Positions 46,008 to 55,161 of a stretch of DNA of 64,000 nucleotides are shown here, one piece after another. The notes under the pieces were generated by a model. The model worked only from the letters and a program-made list of their open reading frames with translations, did no database searches and was not told the origin of the DNA. The first letter of the stretch is position 1. Each line of letters starts with the position of its first letter. The DNA comes from Streptomyces sp. DH24. GTDB lineage: Bacteria; Actinomycetota; Actinomycetes; Streptomycetales; Streptomycetaceae. Both the position numbers and the translations under genes were made by a program. Where the stretch lies: positions 1 to 64,000 of the forward strand of contig NZ_JARVKW010000013.1 in NCBI RefSeq assembly GCF_029813775.1, written 5' to 3'.

Positions 46008-46358
46008 TCACCCCCGCGAAAGCGATCCCCCCTCCACCCCCCGCAAGAGCCCCCCGGCACCGCTCTCCCGGCTCACCTCGTGATGCCGCCCGTCCGGCCG
46101 GGGAAGGGGCTTGAGGGCGACCTCGATGCGGTGGGTGGCGTCGTGGCTCACCGTGCCGCCCAGGCGGGCCTCGACCACGCCCAGGCGCAGTCCCGCCCCG
46201 CCCTCGCCCGAGCGGTGGAACTGCACCGAGAACTCCAGGCTGACCTGCTCCACGCTGAACCGCCAGTCGCTGTCCGCGCCTTCGGCCTGGGCCTGGGCCA
46301 GTTCCGCGCGGACCGCGCCGATGGCCTCCGCGAGGCCGATCGGCTCCATGTCCCTCAT
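46008..46358 (-). CDS. Trypco2 domain protein
   Basis: 116 residues. PIGLAEAIGAVRAELAQAQAEGADSDWRFSVEQVSLEFSVQFHRSGEGGAGLRLGVVEARLGGTVSHDATHRIEVALKPL is the trypsin-co-occurring domain 2 pattern, a small helix-plus-beta protein found beside trypsin-like proteases in predicted conflict or signalling systems. ATG 46358 or ATG 46349 could start it; GAGGGAC precedes the latter closely. It is transcribed away from the protease gene across a 91-bp shared upstream region. Biochemical role unknown; association with the protease is the expected function. Confidence 0.82.
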   Translation of the reverse strand: MRDMEPIGLAEAIGAVRAELAQAQAEGADSDWRFSVEQVSLEFSVQFHRSGEGGAGLRLGVVEARLGGTVSHDATHRIEVALKPLPRPDGRHHEVSRESGAGGLLRGVEGGSLSRG

Positions 46359-46449
46359 ATCAAAGCACCGCCGTCTCAGGTCGATTGGCCGGTCCACGCC
46401 GCCCACAAGTCTAGGGACGCACCAGGCTTTGCACGTAGTGTGAGACGCC

Positions 46450-47772
46450 ATGGGGGAACTGCGTGCGGACTGGAGGCTCAGGCTGCGGCGCGAGGACGCG
46501 CACGGCCCGGTCTGCGGCGCCGGCGTGCTCGTCGACCAGTACACGGCGCTGACCTGTGCGCACGTGGTGCGCCGTCCGGACGCCGTGATGTGGCTGGAGT
46601 TCGCCGAGAACAGCGCGCTCGAACCGGTCGCCGCGCGCGTCATGCCCGGCGGCTGGCTGCCGGACGGCGCGAGCGGCGAGGACGTCGCCGTACTGCGTCT
46701 GGACAGCCCTCGTCCGCAGGCCCGCCGCGCCCCGCTGGAGCCCGGGTTGTGGGGCGGCATGGAGGTGTACGCCACCGGTTACGCGGAGGGCTTCGACGAC
46801 GGCATGAGCCTGTGGGGACGTATCGGCGGCGCCAGCGGCGAGCGGGTGCAGCTCGACGCCGTCACCAGGGCGGAGGTGGTGCGCGCGGGCTTCAGCGGCG
46901 CCGCCGTGTGCACCCGGCCCCGGGAGGGCAGTCCGCCCCGTGTGGTTGGCCTCGTCGTCAGCTGGCGCGGCGACCTGGGCGCGCTGCTGCCCGAGGACAA
47001 CCGGCTGTCCTTCTCGTATCTGATCCCGGTCGAGCGCATCGCCGAACTCTCCCCCGTGATCAAGGAGTTGAGCAGCCCGCACGCCTGGGACGTGGGCTTC
47101 GAGGAGCGGTTGACGCGGTGGTTCGACGACCCGGACGAGGACCCGGTGAAGATCACCGTGGTGCCGCCGGGCAGCGGCAAGGACCGCTCGCTGCGCCATC
47201 TGACGCACCGCGCCCACGTCGTCCACCGCGGCGGTGCCAGCAGGCCGGACCTCATCGACCACGCCCTGGGCCGGGTCGCCTTCCCGGCCACTGAGTACCT
47301 CGCGTACTGGGACTGGCTGCGCGGTGCCAAGCCGCGGCCCGCGCGGGCGACCGACTGCGCGCCCGGCCGGCCGGTCACGGTCCTTGTCGACGGTCTCGAC
47401 GAGGAGCCCCGGCCCGGCGACCTGATCGACGTCCTGGCCCGGCTGCGGGTGCTCGGCTTCCGGCTGCTGCTCATCTTCCGCCAGGAGGGCGGCCCCGGCT
47501 GGACCGCGTCCCGCGACCGGCTTCTGCAGCCCGCGCTCCTGAGCCACGCGGACATGCTGCTGGAGCGGCTGCGGTGCGTGGAGTTCAGCCAGGCGATCCG
47601 CCGCGACATCGTCGACAGCGCCTCCCTCGGCTCCGTCACCGAGACCGCCGACCGGCACCTGGCCGTACGCCGGCTGATCGACGACGTGAGGGACCCCCAG
47701 CAGCAACTCACCCGGCTGCGCACGCTGATCAGGGCCCTGCGCGCCGACCTGAGCCGCCATGGCCGACGGTGA
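46450..47772 (+). CDS. Trypsin-like protease fused to a degenerate P-loop domain
   Basis: 440 residues with no signal peptide, so cytoplasmic. Residues 1-200: trypsin fold with triad His38 (TCAHVV), Asp78 (GEDVAVLRL) and Ser149 (GFSGAAV). Residues about 235-440: VPPGSGKDRS near 238 resembles a Walker A lacking the usual final Ser/Thr right after Lys, and VTVLVDGLDEE near 311 is a Walker B as in STAND or AAA NTPases. The nucleotide-binding part is short for a STAND domain and may be inactive. Such protease-NTPase proteins are activated by signals in conflict systems. Its 3' end overlaps the kinase gene by 14 bases. Confidence 0.82.
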   Translation: MGELRADWRLRLRREDAHGPVCGAGVLVDQYTALTCAHVVRRPDAVMWLEFAENSALEPVAARVMPGGWLPDGASGEDVAVLRLDSPRPQARRAPLEPGLWGGMEVYATGYAEGFDDGMSLWGRIGGASGERVQLDAVTRAEVVRAGFSGAAVCTRPREGSPPRVVGLVVSWRGDLGALLPEDNRLSFSYLIPVERIAELSPVIKELSSPHAWDVGFEERLTRWFDDPDEDPVKITVVPPGSGKDRSLRHLTHRAHVVHRGGASRPDLIDHALGRVAFPATEYLAYWDWLRGAKPRPARATDCAPGRPVTVLVDGLDEEPRPGDLIDVLARLRVLGFRLLLIFRQEGGPGWTASRDRLLQPALLSHADMLLERLRCVEFSQAIRRDIVDSASLGSVTETADRHLAVRRLIDDVRDPQQQLTRLRTLIRALRADLSRHGRR

Positions 47773-50128
47773 CGCGCCGCCGCGCCCGGCCGGGGCGAGA
47801 CAGGAGGGCCAGGACGGCATGACGGTCTGTCCGCACCGGCACTTCACCGGAGCCCGCTGCGGCGGCACCGTGCTGCCCACCGGCTACTGCGCGGTGTGCG
47901 GCCGCGCGCGGAACGACCCCGGGCTGCCCGAACTGCCCGAGGACCCGCGGGAACTCGGCCCCCGCGAGCTGCTGGCGCTGCCCGAGCGCGAGCCGCGCCC
48001 CGCCGAGGAACGCCTCCTCAGTCCCGACGCGCCGCCGCGCATCCGCATGGGCTGCTCGTCCGACGACTGCGGCATCACCTTCGCCCCGCCCTACACCGAG
48101 GGCACGGTGCCGATCGAGGGGTACTGCCCGGCCTGCGGGACGCGCTACTCGTACCGGCCCGAACTCGCCAAGGGCGACATGCTGCGCGACCAGTACCGGA
48201 TCATGGGGCCCATCGCGCACGGCGGCCAGGGCTGGGTCCATCTCGCCGAGGACACCCATCTCGGTGACGTCGTCGCCGTCAAGGGCCTGCTCAACCGCTA
48301 CGAGCACGACGGCGCCCGGCTCGCCGACGTCGAACGCCGCAACCTCGTCGCCATCCGCCATCCCCGCATCGTCCAGATCCGCGACTTCGTCGCCCGGCGC
48401 GACGCCACCGGTCGGGTCACCGGCGGCCACATCGTCATGGACGACGTCGGCGACGGCACGCTGGTGAAGGTGATCGAGGAGGTCAGGCGCGGTGAGTTCG
48501 TCCTCGACATCGAGCACGTCGCGGCGTACGGCTGCCAGATCCTGGAGGCCTTCGCCCATCTGCACGCCGACGGCGAACGGGTCTTCGTCTACGGGGACAT
48601 GAAGCCGTCCAACGTCGTGCACCACAGGGACGGCGTGAAGGTCATCGATCTCGGCGGCATGCGCGAACAGGGCCAGAGCCAGCCGCCCGCCCATGTCACG
48701 GCCGACTACATGGCGCCCGAGACCGGGGTGTCGGGCATGCCCACCGTCGCCCACGACCTGCACACGGTCGGCGTCACCCTGCGGGAACTGGCCCGCTGGG
48801 CCGTCGCCGAGGTACCCGGCCTGGGCATCGCCTCCTTCCAGGGGGTCGTCGAGCGCGCCGTCCGGCCCGCCCCCGACCGGCGTTTCACCGACGCCCGCGA
48901 AATGGTGGGCCAACTGCGCGGCGCCCTGCGGGAGATCCGGGCGCTGCGCGGCAAGAGCGACCCGCCCGAGCCCTCCGACTACTTCCGGCCGTCCACGCAG
49001 TTGCTCGGCGCCCGGCTGGGCACGGTGCCCGGCATCGAGCACTGGCTGCGCCGCCCCCGCCGCGACCGGTACGAGCCTCCCGTGGCGCCGGCCCTCGACC
49101 CGGGTGCGCCCACGCCCACCGAGATCGCCGCCTGCCTGCCGGTGCCGAGGCCGTACCGGGGCGATCCGCAGGCCGCGCGGTTCGAGGTGAGCAGCGGCTA
49201 CGACCCGCGCCGGCTGCTGGCGCAGGAGGGCGACAAGCCCCGCTCGGTGGAGATCTGCCTGCACAACGTGCGTGTCCTGCTGAGCCGGAACACCCGGCGG
49301 GACCTGGACCTGGCCCAGGAGGAGCTCGACACGGCCGACTCCGTCCCCGGGCCGCCCGCCGTGCGCCGGTGGCGGCTGGAGTGGCACCGCGCCCTGCTCG
49401 CGCTGCGCAACGCCGGCCTCGACGGCGACCGGGCGCAGGTCGCCGAGGCCAGGGCCCACTTCACTCGGGTCAACCTGGAACTGCCCGGCGAGTACGCGCC
49501 CAAGCTGGCCCTCGCCTACTGCACGGAGTGGCTCGGCGACGACACGGCCGAGCCCACGGCCAGGGAACTGTACGAGACGGTGTTCGCCCGCAACCCCGCG
49601 CACGGCGGCGCCGCCCTCGGCCTCGCCAGGCTCGCGCTGCGCGCGCACGACCGCCGGTCGGCCATCGACGTCCTCGGCCGGGTCCGGCCGGGCACCTTGG
49701 ACCACACCGTCGCCCGGATCGCCTCCCTGCGCATCCGCGCCGCCCGGCTGCCGGGAGACGGTGATCCGCTGCCCGCGCCCGACGAGGTCGACGCGGCGCT
49801 GGCCGAACTGCCCGGCCTCGTGGGCCGCAGCCCGGGTGCCGGGGAGCCGAGCCTGTCCGGGGACGAGGCGCTGCGGCTGAGCACCGAGCTGCACGAATGG
49901 AAACTGGACGCGGTGCACCACCTCGGCGACCGGCCCGGTCCTGCGGGACGGCGTGCCGGACGGCTCGACGCCCGCGGCCTGAGGCGTCTGAGCGGTCCGG
50001 AGCGGGAGCTGCGCGAGCGGTTGGAGGCGCACTACCGGCGGCTGGCGGCCCGCCACCAGGAAACGGCCGCCGCCCACGAGCTTCTCGTGGACCTCATGCA
50101 CGCGATACGGCCTCAGACGGTGTTCTGA
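47759..50128 (+). CDS. PknG-like Ser/Thr protein kinase
   Basis: 789 residues laid out like mycobacterial PknG: N-terminal zinc ribbon/rubredoxin-like cysteines (CPHRHFTGARCGG...CAVCG and CSSDDC...CPACG), kinase domain with Gly-rich IAHGGQGWVHLA, Lys175 (VAVKGLL), catalytic Asp280 (GDMKPSN, in place of HRD) and Asp297 in DLGG, then a C-terminal alpha-helical TPR-like half with AxGxAxLAxR-type repeats. No transmembrane helix. PknG phosphorylates GarA/OdhI-type FHA proteins to control glutamate metabolism. Here it sits with vWA, membrane and binding proteins. ATG 47759 lies inside the protease gene's end, so the two are coupled. Confidence 0.92.
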   Translation: MADGDAPPRPAGARQEGQDGMTVCPHRHFTGARCGGTVLPTGYCAVCGRARNDPGLPELPEDPRELGPRELLALPEREPRPAEERLLSPDAPPRIRMGCSSDDCGITFAPPYTEGTVPIEGYCPACGTRYSYRPELAKGDMLRDQYRIMGPIAHGGQGWVHLAEDTHLGDVVAVKGLLNRYEHDGARLADVERRNLVAIRHPRIVQIRDFVARRDATGRVTGGHIVMDDVGDGTLVKVIEEVRRGEFVLDIEHVAAYGCQILEAFAHLHADGERVFVYGDMKPSNVVHHRDGVKVIDLGGMREQGQSQPPAHVTADYMAPETGVSGMPTVAHDLHTVGVTLRELARWAVAEVPGLGIASFQGVVERAVRPAPDRRFTDAREMVGQLRGALREIRALRGKSDPPEPSDYFRPSTQLLGARLGTVPGIEHWLRRPRRDRYEPPVAPALDPGAPTPTEIAACLPVPRPYRGDPQAARFEVSSGYDPRRLLAQEGDKPRSVEICLHNVRVLLSRNTRRDLDLAQEELDTADSVPGPPAVRRWRLEWHRALLALRNAGLDGDRAQVAEARAHFTRVNLELPGEYAPKLALAYCTEWLGDDTAEPTARELYETVFARNPAHGGAALGLARLALRAHDRRSAIDVLGRVRPGTLDHTVARIASLRIRAARLPGDGDPLPAPDEVDAALAELPGLVGRSPGAGEPSLSGDEALRLSTELHEWKLDAVHHLGDRPGPAGRRAGRLDARGLRRLSGPERELRERLEAHYRRLAARHQETAAAHELLVDLMHAIRPQTVF

Positions 50129-50206
50129 ATCGTTCTGACCGCACGGCACGACAGACGGACCGGCACCCGGCTCCCGGTGTGCCGCGGCGACGGAGGCGAA
50201 GGAACG

Positions 50207-51607
50207 GTGACGTACGACATGAGCAGCCCCACCCGGCCGCCGCAGCCGGGCATCCGACTGCGTGTCGACCTCGACGGCGACCCGCACCCGCGCCGCAGCG
50301 CGAAGATCGAGGCGCATCTCCAGGTGGACGTGGCCGCCGACGGCGCTCCCGGCGACCTGCCCGCGGCCCAGCTCGCCGTGGTCATCGCGGTGGACGTCGC
50401 CGAATCCAACCGGGCGGCCGTCCGGCACGCCCTGCCGGCGGTGCTGCGCGCCCTGCCCGACCGCATCTCCTTCGCGGTGCTCGGCAGCGGCCCCGCGCCG
50501 GTCCGGTGCTATCCGCGGGGCGACGCCGAGTGGGCCGTCGCCGACCGGGACGAAAGACGCCGTGCCGTCTTCGTCGCGGGGTCGCTCCCCCTGCACCGGG
50601 AGGGTCCGCGTCCCGCCGGGTACGCCGCCTGGGTGGCCGCGTCACGCGCCCTGCTCGTCGGCCGGCCGGTCTCCGTACGCCATCTGGTGCTGATCACCGA
50701 CGGCAGCAGCGCGGCCGGTGAGACCCGTCTGGAGGCGGAACTGGACGCCTGTGCGGGGCAGTTCACCTGCCATGTGTTCGCCGTCGGCGCGGACTGGGAC
50801 CCCGACCCCCTGCTGACCCTCGCCGAACGGCTGCACGGCACGGCCGAGTTCGTGGACGACGGGCTCGGCCGCGCGATCACGGCCGCGATCCACCGGCTGC
50901 GCCGGGTGCACACGCCCCAGTTGCCGATCGACGTGACCGTGCGACCCGCCGTGCGCCAGGTCTCGCTCAGCGAGAGGTCGCCCCGGCCGCACCGCCTCGG
51001 CGGGCTGCGTCTGCGCGGCCGGCCGGACCGCTGGAGCTTCCCGACCCACCAGTGGGAGCAGGGCAGACGGGACTACCTGCTCACGCTGGTCGCCGACGCG
51101 GACGGCGACCCGCTGGACACCGAGCTGCAGTTCGCCATGGTCTCCATCGGCGACGTCCACGCGCCGGTCACCGCCCGCTGGCGGCTTCCCGGTCGGTTAC
51201 CGCCCGACGCCGGTGCGGGCGCCGGCAGCGTACGGGACCTCAACGACACCGCCAGGATGGGCAACGCGCTGCGCCGGGGACTCGTCGCCGCCGAGAAGAA
51301 CCAACGGGAGGTCGCCGAGGAGTGCCTGGGGCAGGCCGCCCGGCTCGCCGTGCGGCTCGGCACGGACTGGGTGCTGGACGTGATCCGCACGGTCGGCGAG
51401 ATCGGGGACTTTCCCGAGACGCGGGTCCGGCTGCACCACGTCGACGCCGGCAGCCTCCGCCCGATGATCCTGCGCGCCGGTTCCCGTACCGGCTGGCCCC
51501 CGGCCGGCGTCGTCGGCGCCCGGCCGGGCCCGCGCTGCGGCGACTGCGGCCACCCGGCCGGCCGTGAGGCCCGTTTCTGCATCGCGTGCGGGGAGAGGCT
51601 GCGATGA
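50207..51607 (+). CDS. vWA-like domain protein with C-terminal zinc ribbon
   Basis: 466 residues. The part from about 15 to 230 reads as a von Willebrand factor A domain (AAQLAVVIAVDVAESNRAAVRHALPAVLRALPD; VRHLVLITDGSSAAGETRLEAELDACAGQFTCHVFAVGADWDPD), although the metal-site DxSxS is changed to DVAES. A beta-rich middle and a helical region follow, and CGDCGHPAGREARFCIACGERL closes as a two-CxxC zinc ribbon. GTG 50207 has GAAGGA just upstream. Such proteins assemble on signals and recruit partners. Its stop overlaps the next start. Confidence 0.82.
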   Translation: MTYDMSSPTRPPQPGIRLRVDLDGDPHPRRSAKIEAHLQVDVAADGAPGDLPAAQLAVVIAVDVAESNRAAVRHALPAVLRALPDRISFAVLGSGPAPVRCYPRGDAEWAVADRDERRRAVFVAGSLPLHREGPRPAGYAAWVAASRALLVGRPVSVRHLVLITDGSSAAGETRLEAELDACAGQFTCHVFAVGADWDPDPLLTLAERLHGTAEFVDDGLGRAITAAIHRLRRVHTPQLPIDVTVRPAVRQVSLSERSPRPHRLGGLRLRGRPDRWSFPTHQWEQGRRDYLLTLVADADGDPLDTELQFAMVSIGDVHAPVTARWRLPGRLPPDAGAGAGSVRDLNDTARMGNALRRGLVAAEKNQREVAEECLGQAARLAVRLGTDWVLDVIRTVGEIGDFPETRVRLHHVDAGSLRPMILRAGSRTGWPPAGVVGARPGPRCGDCGHPAGREARFCIACGERLR

Positions 51608-52626
51608 CGGCCGGACCCGGGGCGTCCTTGCGCCGGTACTCCCCCGCCGCGTACTGGCGCAGGCGCCTGAGCCCCTGGCGGACCCGTCGGCTGCTGGAGG
51701 TGCATCTGCTGGTCCTGTTCGTGCTCGCGGCCGTGGCGTCGTCGGCCCTGTTCCTCTCGTGCCGTCAGATCCAGCACAGTGCCGAATCCCTCGCGTCCCG
51801 TGAGGCGCCGGCCGTGCAAGGCCTTGCGGCGACCCGGCTCGCGGCCCTGCGTGCCCACCAGGAGGCGCACGCCCTGGTGCGGATGAAGCTCATCGGCGTC
51901 GCGGGCTCGGGCGAGACCTACCGGTCCCAGCTCTCGGCCGCCGACCAGGGCCTGTCCCGTATCGCCGACCGCACGGACCAGGACCTCGGCACGGTCAAGG
52001 GCCTGCTCGCCACGTACAGCAACTCGCTCAGCCTCGGCGCGTCCCTCTACCGTGACCAGCCGCTGATGCGGGAGCAGAAGCTGGAGGAGGCGGACTCGCT
52101 GCTGACCCGCGAGACGGTGGGGCTCGCCCCCCGTCTGGAGGCGCTGCAGCGGGCGCAGCTGGGGCACGCGGAGGCCACGGCCACCATGGGGCGCTGGCAG
52201 CGCGGCGGCTGGTGGCTCGCCGAACTCGCCCTGATGGCGGTGCTGTTGACGCTGCTGTCGGCGCTGTTCGTGCTGCGGGACCGCTGCGGCCGGGACTGGA
52301 ATCCGTATCTGCTCGCGGCGTTCGTCCTCACCGTGCTGCTCGCGGTGGTGCCGGTGATGACGGCGGCCTCCACGGAGAACGACCTCGCCGGGGCGATCAG
52401 GGATCTGCGGCAGATCACCGAAGTGTCCCAGCGCGGCGGCCCGGGGCTGGCCGACGCGCAGCAGCGTGTGACGGAGGAGTCGGAGAGCCTCCGCCAGCGG
52501 ATGGCCGACGCCGCCTGGACGGACGGGGTGTACCGGGGCGCGTTCGTCGGCAGTCTGCTGGCCATCGTCCTGCCCGCGCTGGGGCTCGGCCTCCGCCTCG
52601 ACAACGACTACTGGAGGCGGCGGTGA
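51604..52626 (+). CDS. GlnX-like four-helix membrane protein
   Basis: 340 residues. Hydrophobic helices fall near 35-55, 203-223, 238-256 and 315-333. Between helix 1 and 2 lies an exported, charged, helical segment (SAESLASREAPAVQGLAATRLAALRAHQEAHALVRMK) of the kind in chemoreceptor and GlnX sensor domains; a second external helical loop lies between helices 3 and 4. In mycobacteria GlnX sits with GlnH and PknG and passes amino-acid status to the kinase. I infer the same sensor role here. ATG 51604 overlaps the vWA stop (ATGA). Confidence 0.72.
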   Translation: MTAGPGASLRRYSPAAYWRRRLSPWRTRRLLEVHLLVLFVLAAVASSALFLSCRQIQHSAESLASREAPAVQGLAATRLAALRAHQEAHALVRMKLIGVAGSGETYRSQLSAADQGLSRIADRTDQDLGTVKGLLATYSNSLSLGASLYRDQPLMREQKLEEADSLLTRETVGLAPRLEALQRAQLGHAEATATMGRWQRGGWWLAELALMAVLLTLLSALFVLRDRCGRDWNPYLLAAFVLTVLLAVVPVMTAASTENDLAGAIRDLRQITEVSQRGGPGLADAQQRVTEESESLRQRMADAAWTDGVYRGAFVGSLLAIVLPALGLGLRLDNDYWRRR

Positions 52627-53891
52627 CCCGGCGGTTCAAGATGCTGGTGTTCGTCGTGGTCATGCTGCTGGTGGCCGCCGGCGGGATGGTGGTGGCGTGG
52701 GTGCAGCAGGACGACGAGGAGCCGGTGACCATCCTCGGTACGTGGACGGCCACGCAGGAGGAGCGGTTCGAGAGCCTGCTGCGCGGCTTCGGCATCCCGT
52801 TCCGCTACCAGGGCACCGCGGCCCAGCGGGAGGTGCTGCTCTCCAAGGTGCAGTCGGGGGAGCCCCCGGACATCGTGATCATGCCGGGCATCGGCGAACT
52901 CGCCGAGTACGCCGACCAGGACCTCCTGAAGCCGCTGAACGAGCTCTACATCCCGCAGGAGTACGGCGCGCCCTGGAAGTCGACGGGCTCGCCCTCCGAA
53001 CACGTCTACTGGGTCCCGGTCAAGGCCGACCTGAAGAGCATCGTCTGGTACCGCGAGGGCGACAGGCCGGTCGACTCCCCCGCTCCGGTGGACAGCTGGT
53101 GCATGGGCATGGGTGACGACGGCGCCTCGGGCTGGCCCGGCACCGACTGGATCGAGGACCTCGTGCTGCAACGCGAGGGCCCGGCCGTCTACGAGAAGTG
53201 GGCGCTGGGCGCGGGCACGGCCCAGTGGTGGCGGAGCGAGCCGGTGCGCGCCGCCTGGGAGGCCTGGGCCGGTCTGCTCCGGCAGAACAGGCAGGCCGCC
53301 AAGCACGCTCTGCTCACCGACCACCGCGGCGCCCCGGACGGCAGCGGGCTGCTGTTCGACGGCTGGGGCGGGTGCACCCTGGAGCACCAGGGTTCCTTCG
53401 CGCCCTCCTTCTACAGGGGTGACGCGGAGCGGGCGGGCCTGATGGACTCCGCCCCGCTGCTGCCCGGCGGCGGGGGCCGGGTCCGGGCGCGCGAGGTGAC
53501 CGGTGATTTCGCGGCGCTGTTCAGCGACCGCCCGGCCGCCCGCGCGCTGATCCAGCGGCTGGCCTCGAAGGAGGGCCAGCAGAAGTGGGCCGATCTGGCG
53601 GAGGTCTTCTCGGCGAACCGTCAGGTGAAGCCGCGGGGCGGTCCGCTGGAGCGCGAGATCGCGCGACGCCTCGGTGCGGGGCCCCGCTGCCTCGACGCCT
53701 CGGACGTCATGGCGCCCGCGGTGCGGGACGCCTTCTACGAGGCGGTTCTGCTGACCGTCGCACGGGCCGCCGCCGGTGCGGACGTCGACGTTCCGGGCCT
53801 CCTGCAGGACGTGCAGCGGGTGCAGGACGCGCAGTCCGTCCAGGGCGTCGAGAAGAGAGCGGCGCCGAAGACGGTGTGCAGTACGCGGTGA
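52623..53891 (+). CDS. Membrane-anchored extracellular solute-binding protein
   Basis: 422 residues. An N-terminal helix (FKMLVFVVVMLLVAAGGMVVAWV) lacks a lipobox or clear cleavage site, so it is probably anchored by the helix. The rest is an SBP_bac_1-like fold: VTILGTWTATQEERFESLLRGFGIPFRYQGTAAQREVLLSKVQSGEPPDIVIMPGIGELAEYADQDLLKPL, KADLKSIVWYR, and GLLFDGWGG. No permease or ATPase of an importer is next to it, so it likely senses a ligand and talks to the membrane protein upstream, as GlnH does with GlnX. GTG 52623 overlaps the previous stop. Confidence 0.82.
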   Translation: MTRRFKMLVFVVVMLLVAAGGMVVAWVQQDDEEPVTILGTWTATQEERFESLLRGFGIPFRYQGTAAQREVLLSKVQSGEPPDIVIMPGIGELAEYADQDLLKPLNELYIPQEYGAPWKSTGSPSEHVYWVPVKADLKSIVWYREGDRPVDSPAPVDSWCMGMGDDGASGWPGTDWIEDLVLQREGPAVYEKWALGAGTAQWWRSEPVRAAWEAWAGLLRQNRQAAKHALLTDHRGAPDGSGLLFDGWGGCTLEHQGSFAPSFYRGDAERAGLMDSAPLLPGGGGRVRAREVTGDFAALFSDRPAARALIQRLASKEGQQKWADLAEVFSANRQVKPRGGPLEREIARRLGAGPRCLDASDVMAPAVRDAFYEAVLLTVARAAAGADVDVPGLLQDVQRVQDAQSVQGVEKRAAPKTVCSTR

Positions 53892-53997
53892 GCGCCGGGG
53901 CGGCGCCGCCGCGTCTCGCGCGGTGCCCGCACGTCAGCGGCGTGGGAGGCGGTCGAGCCCGTGCGGCACGGTGTCAGGTCCGTGCCGCACGGGCGGC

Positions 53998-54564
53998 TCA
54001 TGCGGCGGACCCGGGCCGGGCCGGGCCGCCGGTGACGCGCGCGACGGCCTCGGCGGTCAGCGCGCGGTCGTGCGGGTCGGTGTCCAGCGCCCGGTGCAGC
54101 GCCAGGCCCTCGATCAGCGCGTCCAGTTGACGGGCGGTCGCGGGGTCGAAGTGGCGCTCCAGGCATACCCGGCTGCGGCGCATCCACTCCCGGGTCAGCT
54201 CCCGGTAGGCGGGCTCCCGCGCGGCGAGCGTGTACAGCTCGTGCGTCAGGACCAGGTCGCGCTGCGGCCCGTCGGAGAGCCGGTGGATCAGGTCGACGAC
54301 CGCCGCGCGGGCCTCGTCGGCGTCGGCGGCCCCGCCGAGGTGGACGTCGAAGGTGGCGACGACGCCGTCGGCGAAGCGCGTGAACGCCTCGCGCAGCAGG
54401 TCCTCCCGGCCGCGGAAGTGGTACGTCATCGATCCCAGCGGCACGCCCGCGCGGGCGGCGACCTTGCGGTGCGAGACGCCGGCGAGGCCCTCGTCGGCGA
54501 TCAGGTCGAGGGTGGCGGCGATGATGCGCTCGCGGCGCTGGGGGTCGGTGTGTCCGGTTGCCAT
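53998..54564 (-). CDS. TetR-family regulator
   Basis: 188 residues. N-terminal HTH: RRERIIAATLDLIADEGLAGVSHRKVAARAGVPLGSMTYHFRGREDLLREAFTRFADG, the TetR consensus, then a helical ligand domain. ATG 54564 follows the acetyltransferase stop by 11 bp on the same strand, so the two form an operon. It probably represses its own operon through the tandem sites at 55162-55199. Confidence 0.92.
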   Translation of the reverse strand: MATGHTDPQRRERIIAATLDLIADEGLAGVSHRKVAARAGVPLGSMTYHFRGREDLLREAFTRFADGVVATFDVHLGGAADADEARAAVVDLIHRLSDGPQRDLVLTHELYTLAAREPAYRELTREWMRRSRVCLERHFDPATARQLDALIEGLALHRALDTDPHDRALTAEAVARVTGGPARPGSAA

Positions 54565-54575
54565 GTGCCGTCCCG

Positions 54576-55160
54576 TCAGAGCGCGCGGACGACCCGCGCC
54601 GGGTTGCCGACGGCCACCACGTTCGCGGGCACGTCCCTGGTGACGACCGCGCCGGCGCCGATCACGCTGTTGTCCCCGATGGTGACCCCGGCGAGCACGA
54701 TGGCGCCGCCGCCGAGCCACACGTTGTCCCCGATGGTGATGGGCCGGGCCGCCTCCAGCTTGTCGCGCCGGGGCTGCGGCTCCACGGGGTGGGTGGGGGT
54801 CAGCAGCTGGACGTTGGGGCCGATCTGGCAGTCCTCGCCGATGGTGATGGCGGCGACGTCCAGGGCGGTGAGGTTGAAGTTGACGAAGGTGCGCGCGCCG
54901 ATCGACAGCGAGCTGCCGTAGTCGACGTACAGCGGGGGCCGCACGTGTGCCTCCGCGCCGAGACAGCCGAGAAGTTCGGCCAGCAGGGGGCGGGCCGCGT
55001 CGGGGTCCTCGATGTACGCGGCCTGGTAGCGCGCGGCCAGCCGCACGGCGCGCTGCTGACGGCCGGCGATCTCCGGGTCGTCGGCGATGTAGAGGTCCCC
55101 GGCGAGCATGCGCTCCAGCTGGGTGCGGGAATCCCCGGCGAAGTGGTCCGTCGTCGACAT
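54576..55160 (-). CDS. Maltose/galactoside O-acetyltransferase-like protein
   Basis: 194 residues. An N-terminal Mac domain (LERMLAGDLYIADDPEIAGRQQRAVRLAARYQA) precedes left-handed beta-helix hexapeptide repeats (ITIGEDCQIGPNVQLLTPTHPVEPQPRR; ITIGDNVWLGGGAIVLAGVTIGDNSVIGAGAVVTRDVPANVVAVGNPARVV). The family acetylates sugars with acetyl-CoA; His in PTHP is the expected base. ATG 55160 lies one base from the operator; no ribosome site is visible, so the transcript may be leaderless. Confidence 0.93.
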   Translation of the reverse strand: MSTTDHFAGDSRTQLERMLAGDLYIADDPEIAGRQQRAVRLAARYQAAYIEDPDAARPLLAELLGCLGAEAHVRPPLYVDYGSSLSIGARTFVNFNLTALDVAAITIGEDCQIGPNVQLLTPTHPVEPQPRRDKLEAARPITIGDNVWLGGGAIVLAGVTIGDNSVIGAGAVVTRDVPANVVAVGNPARVVRAL

Positions 55161-55161
55161 G

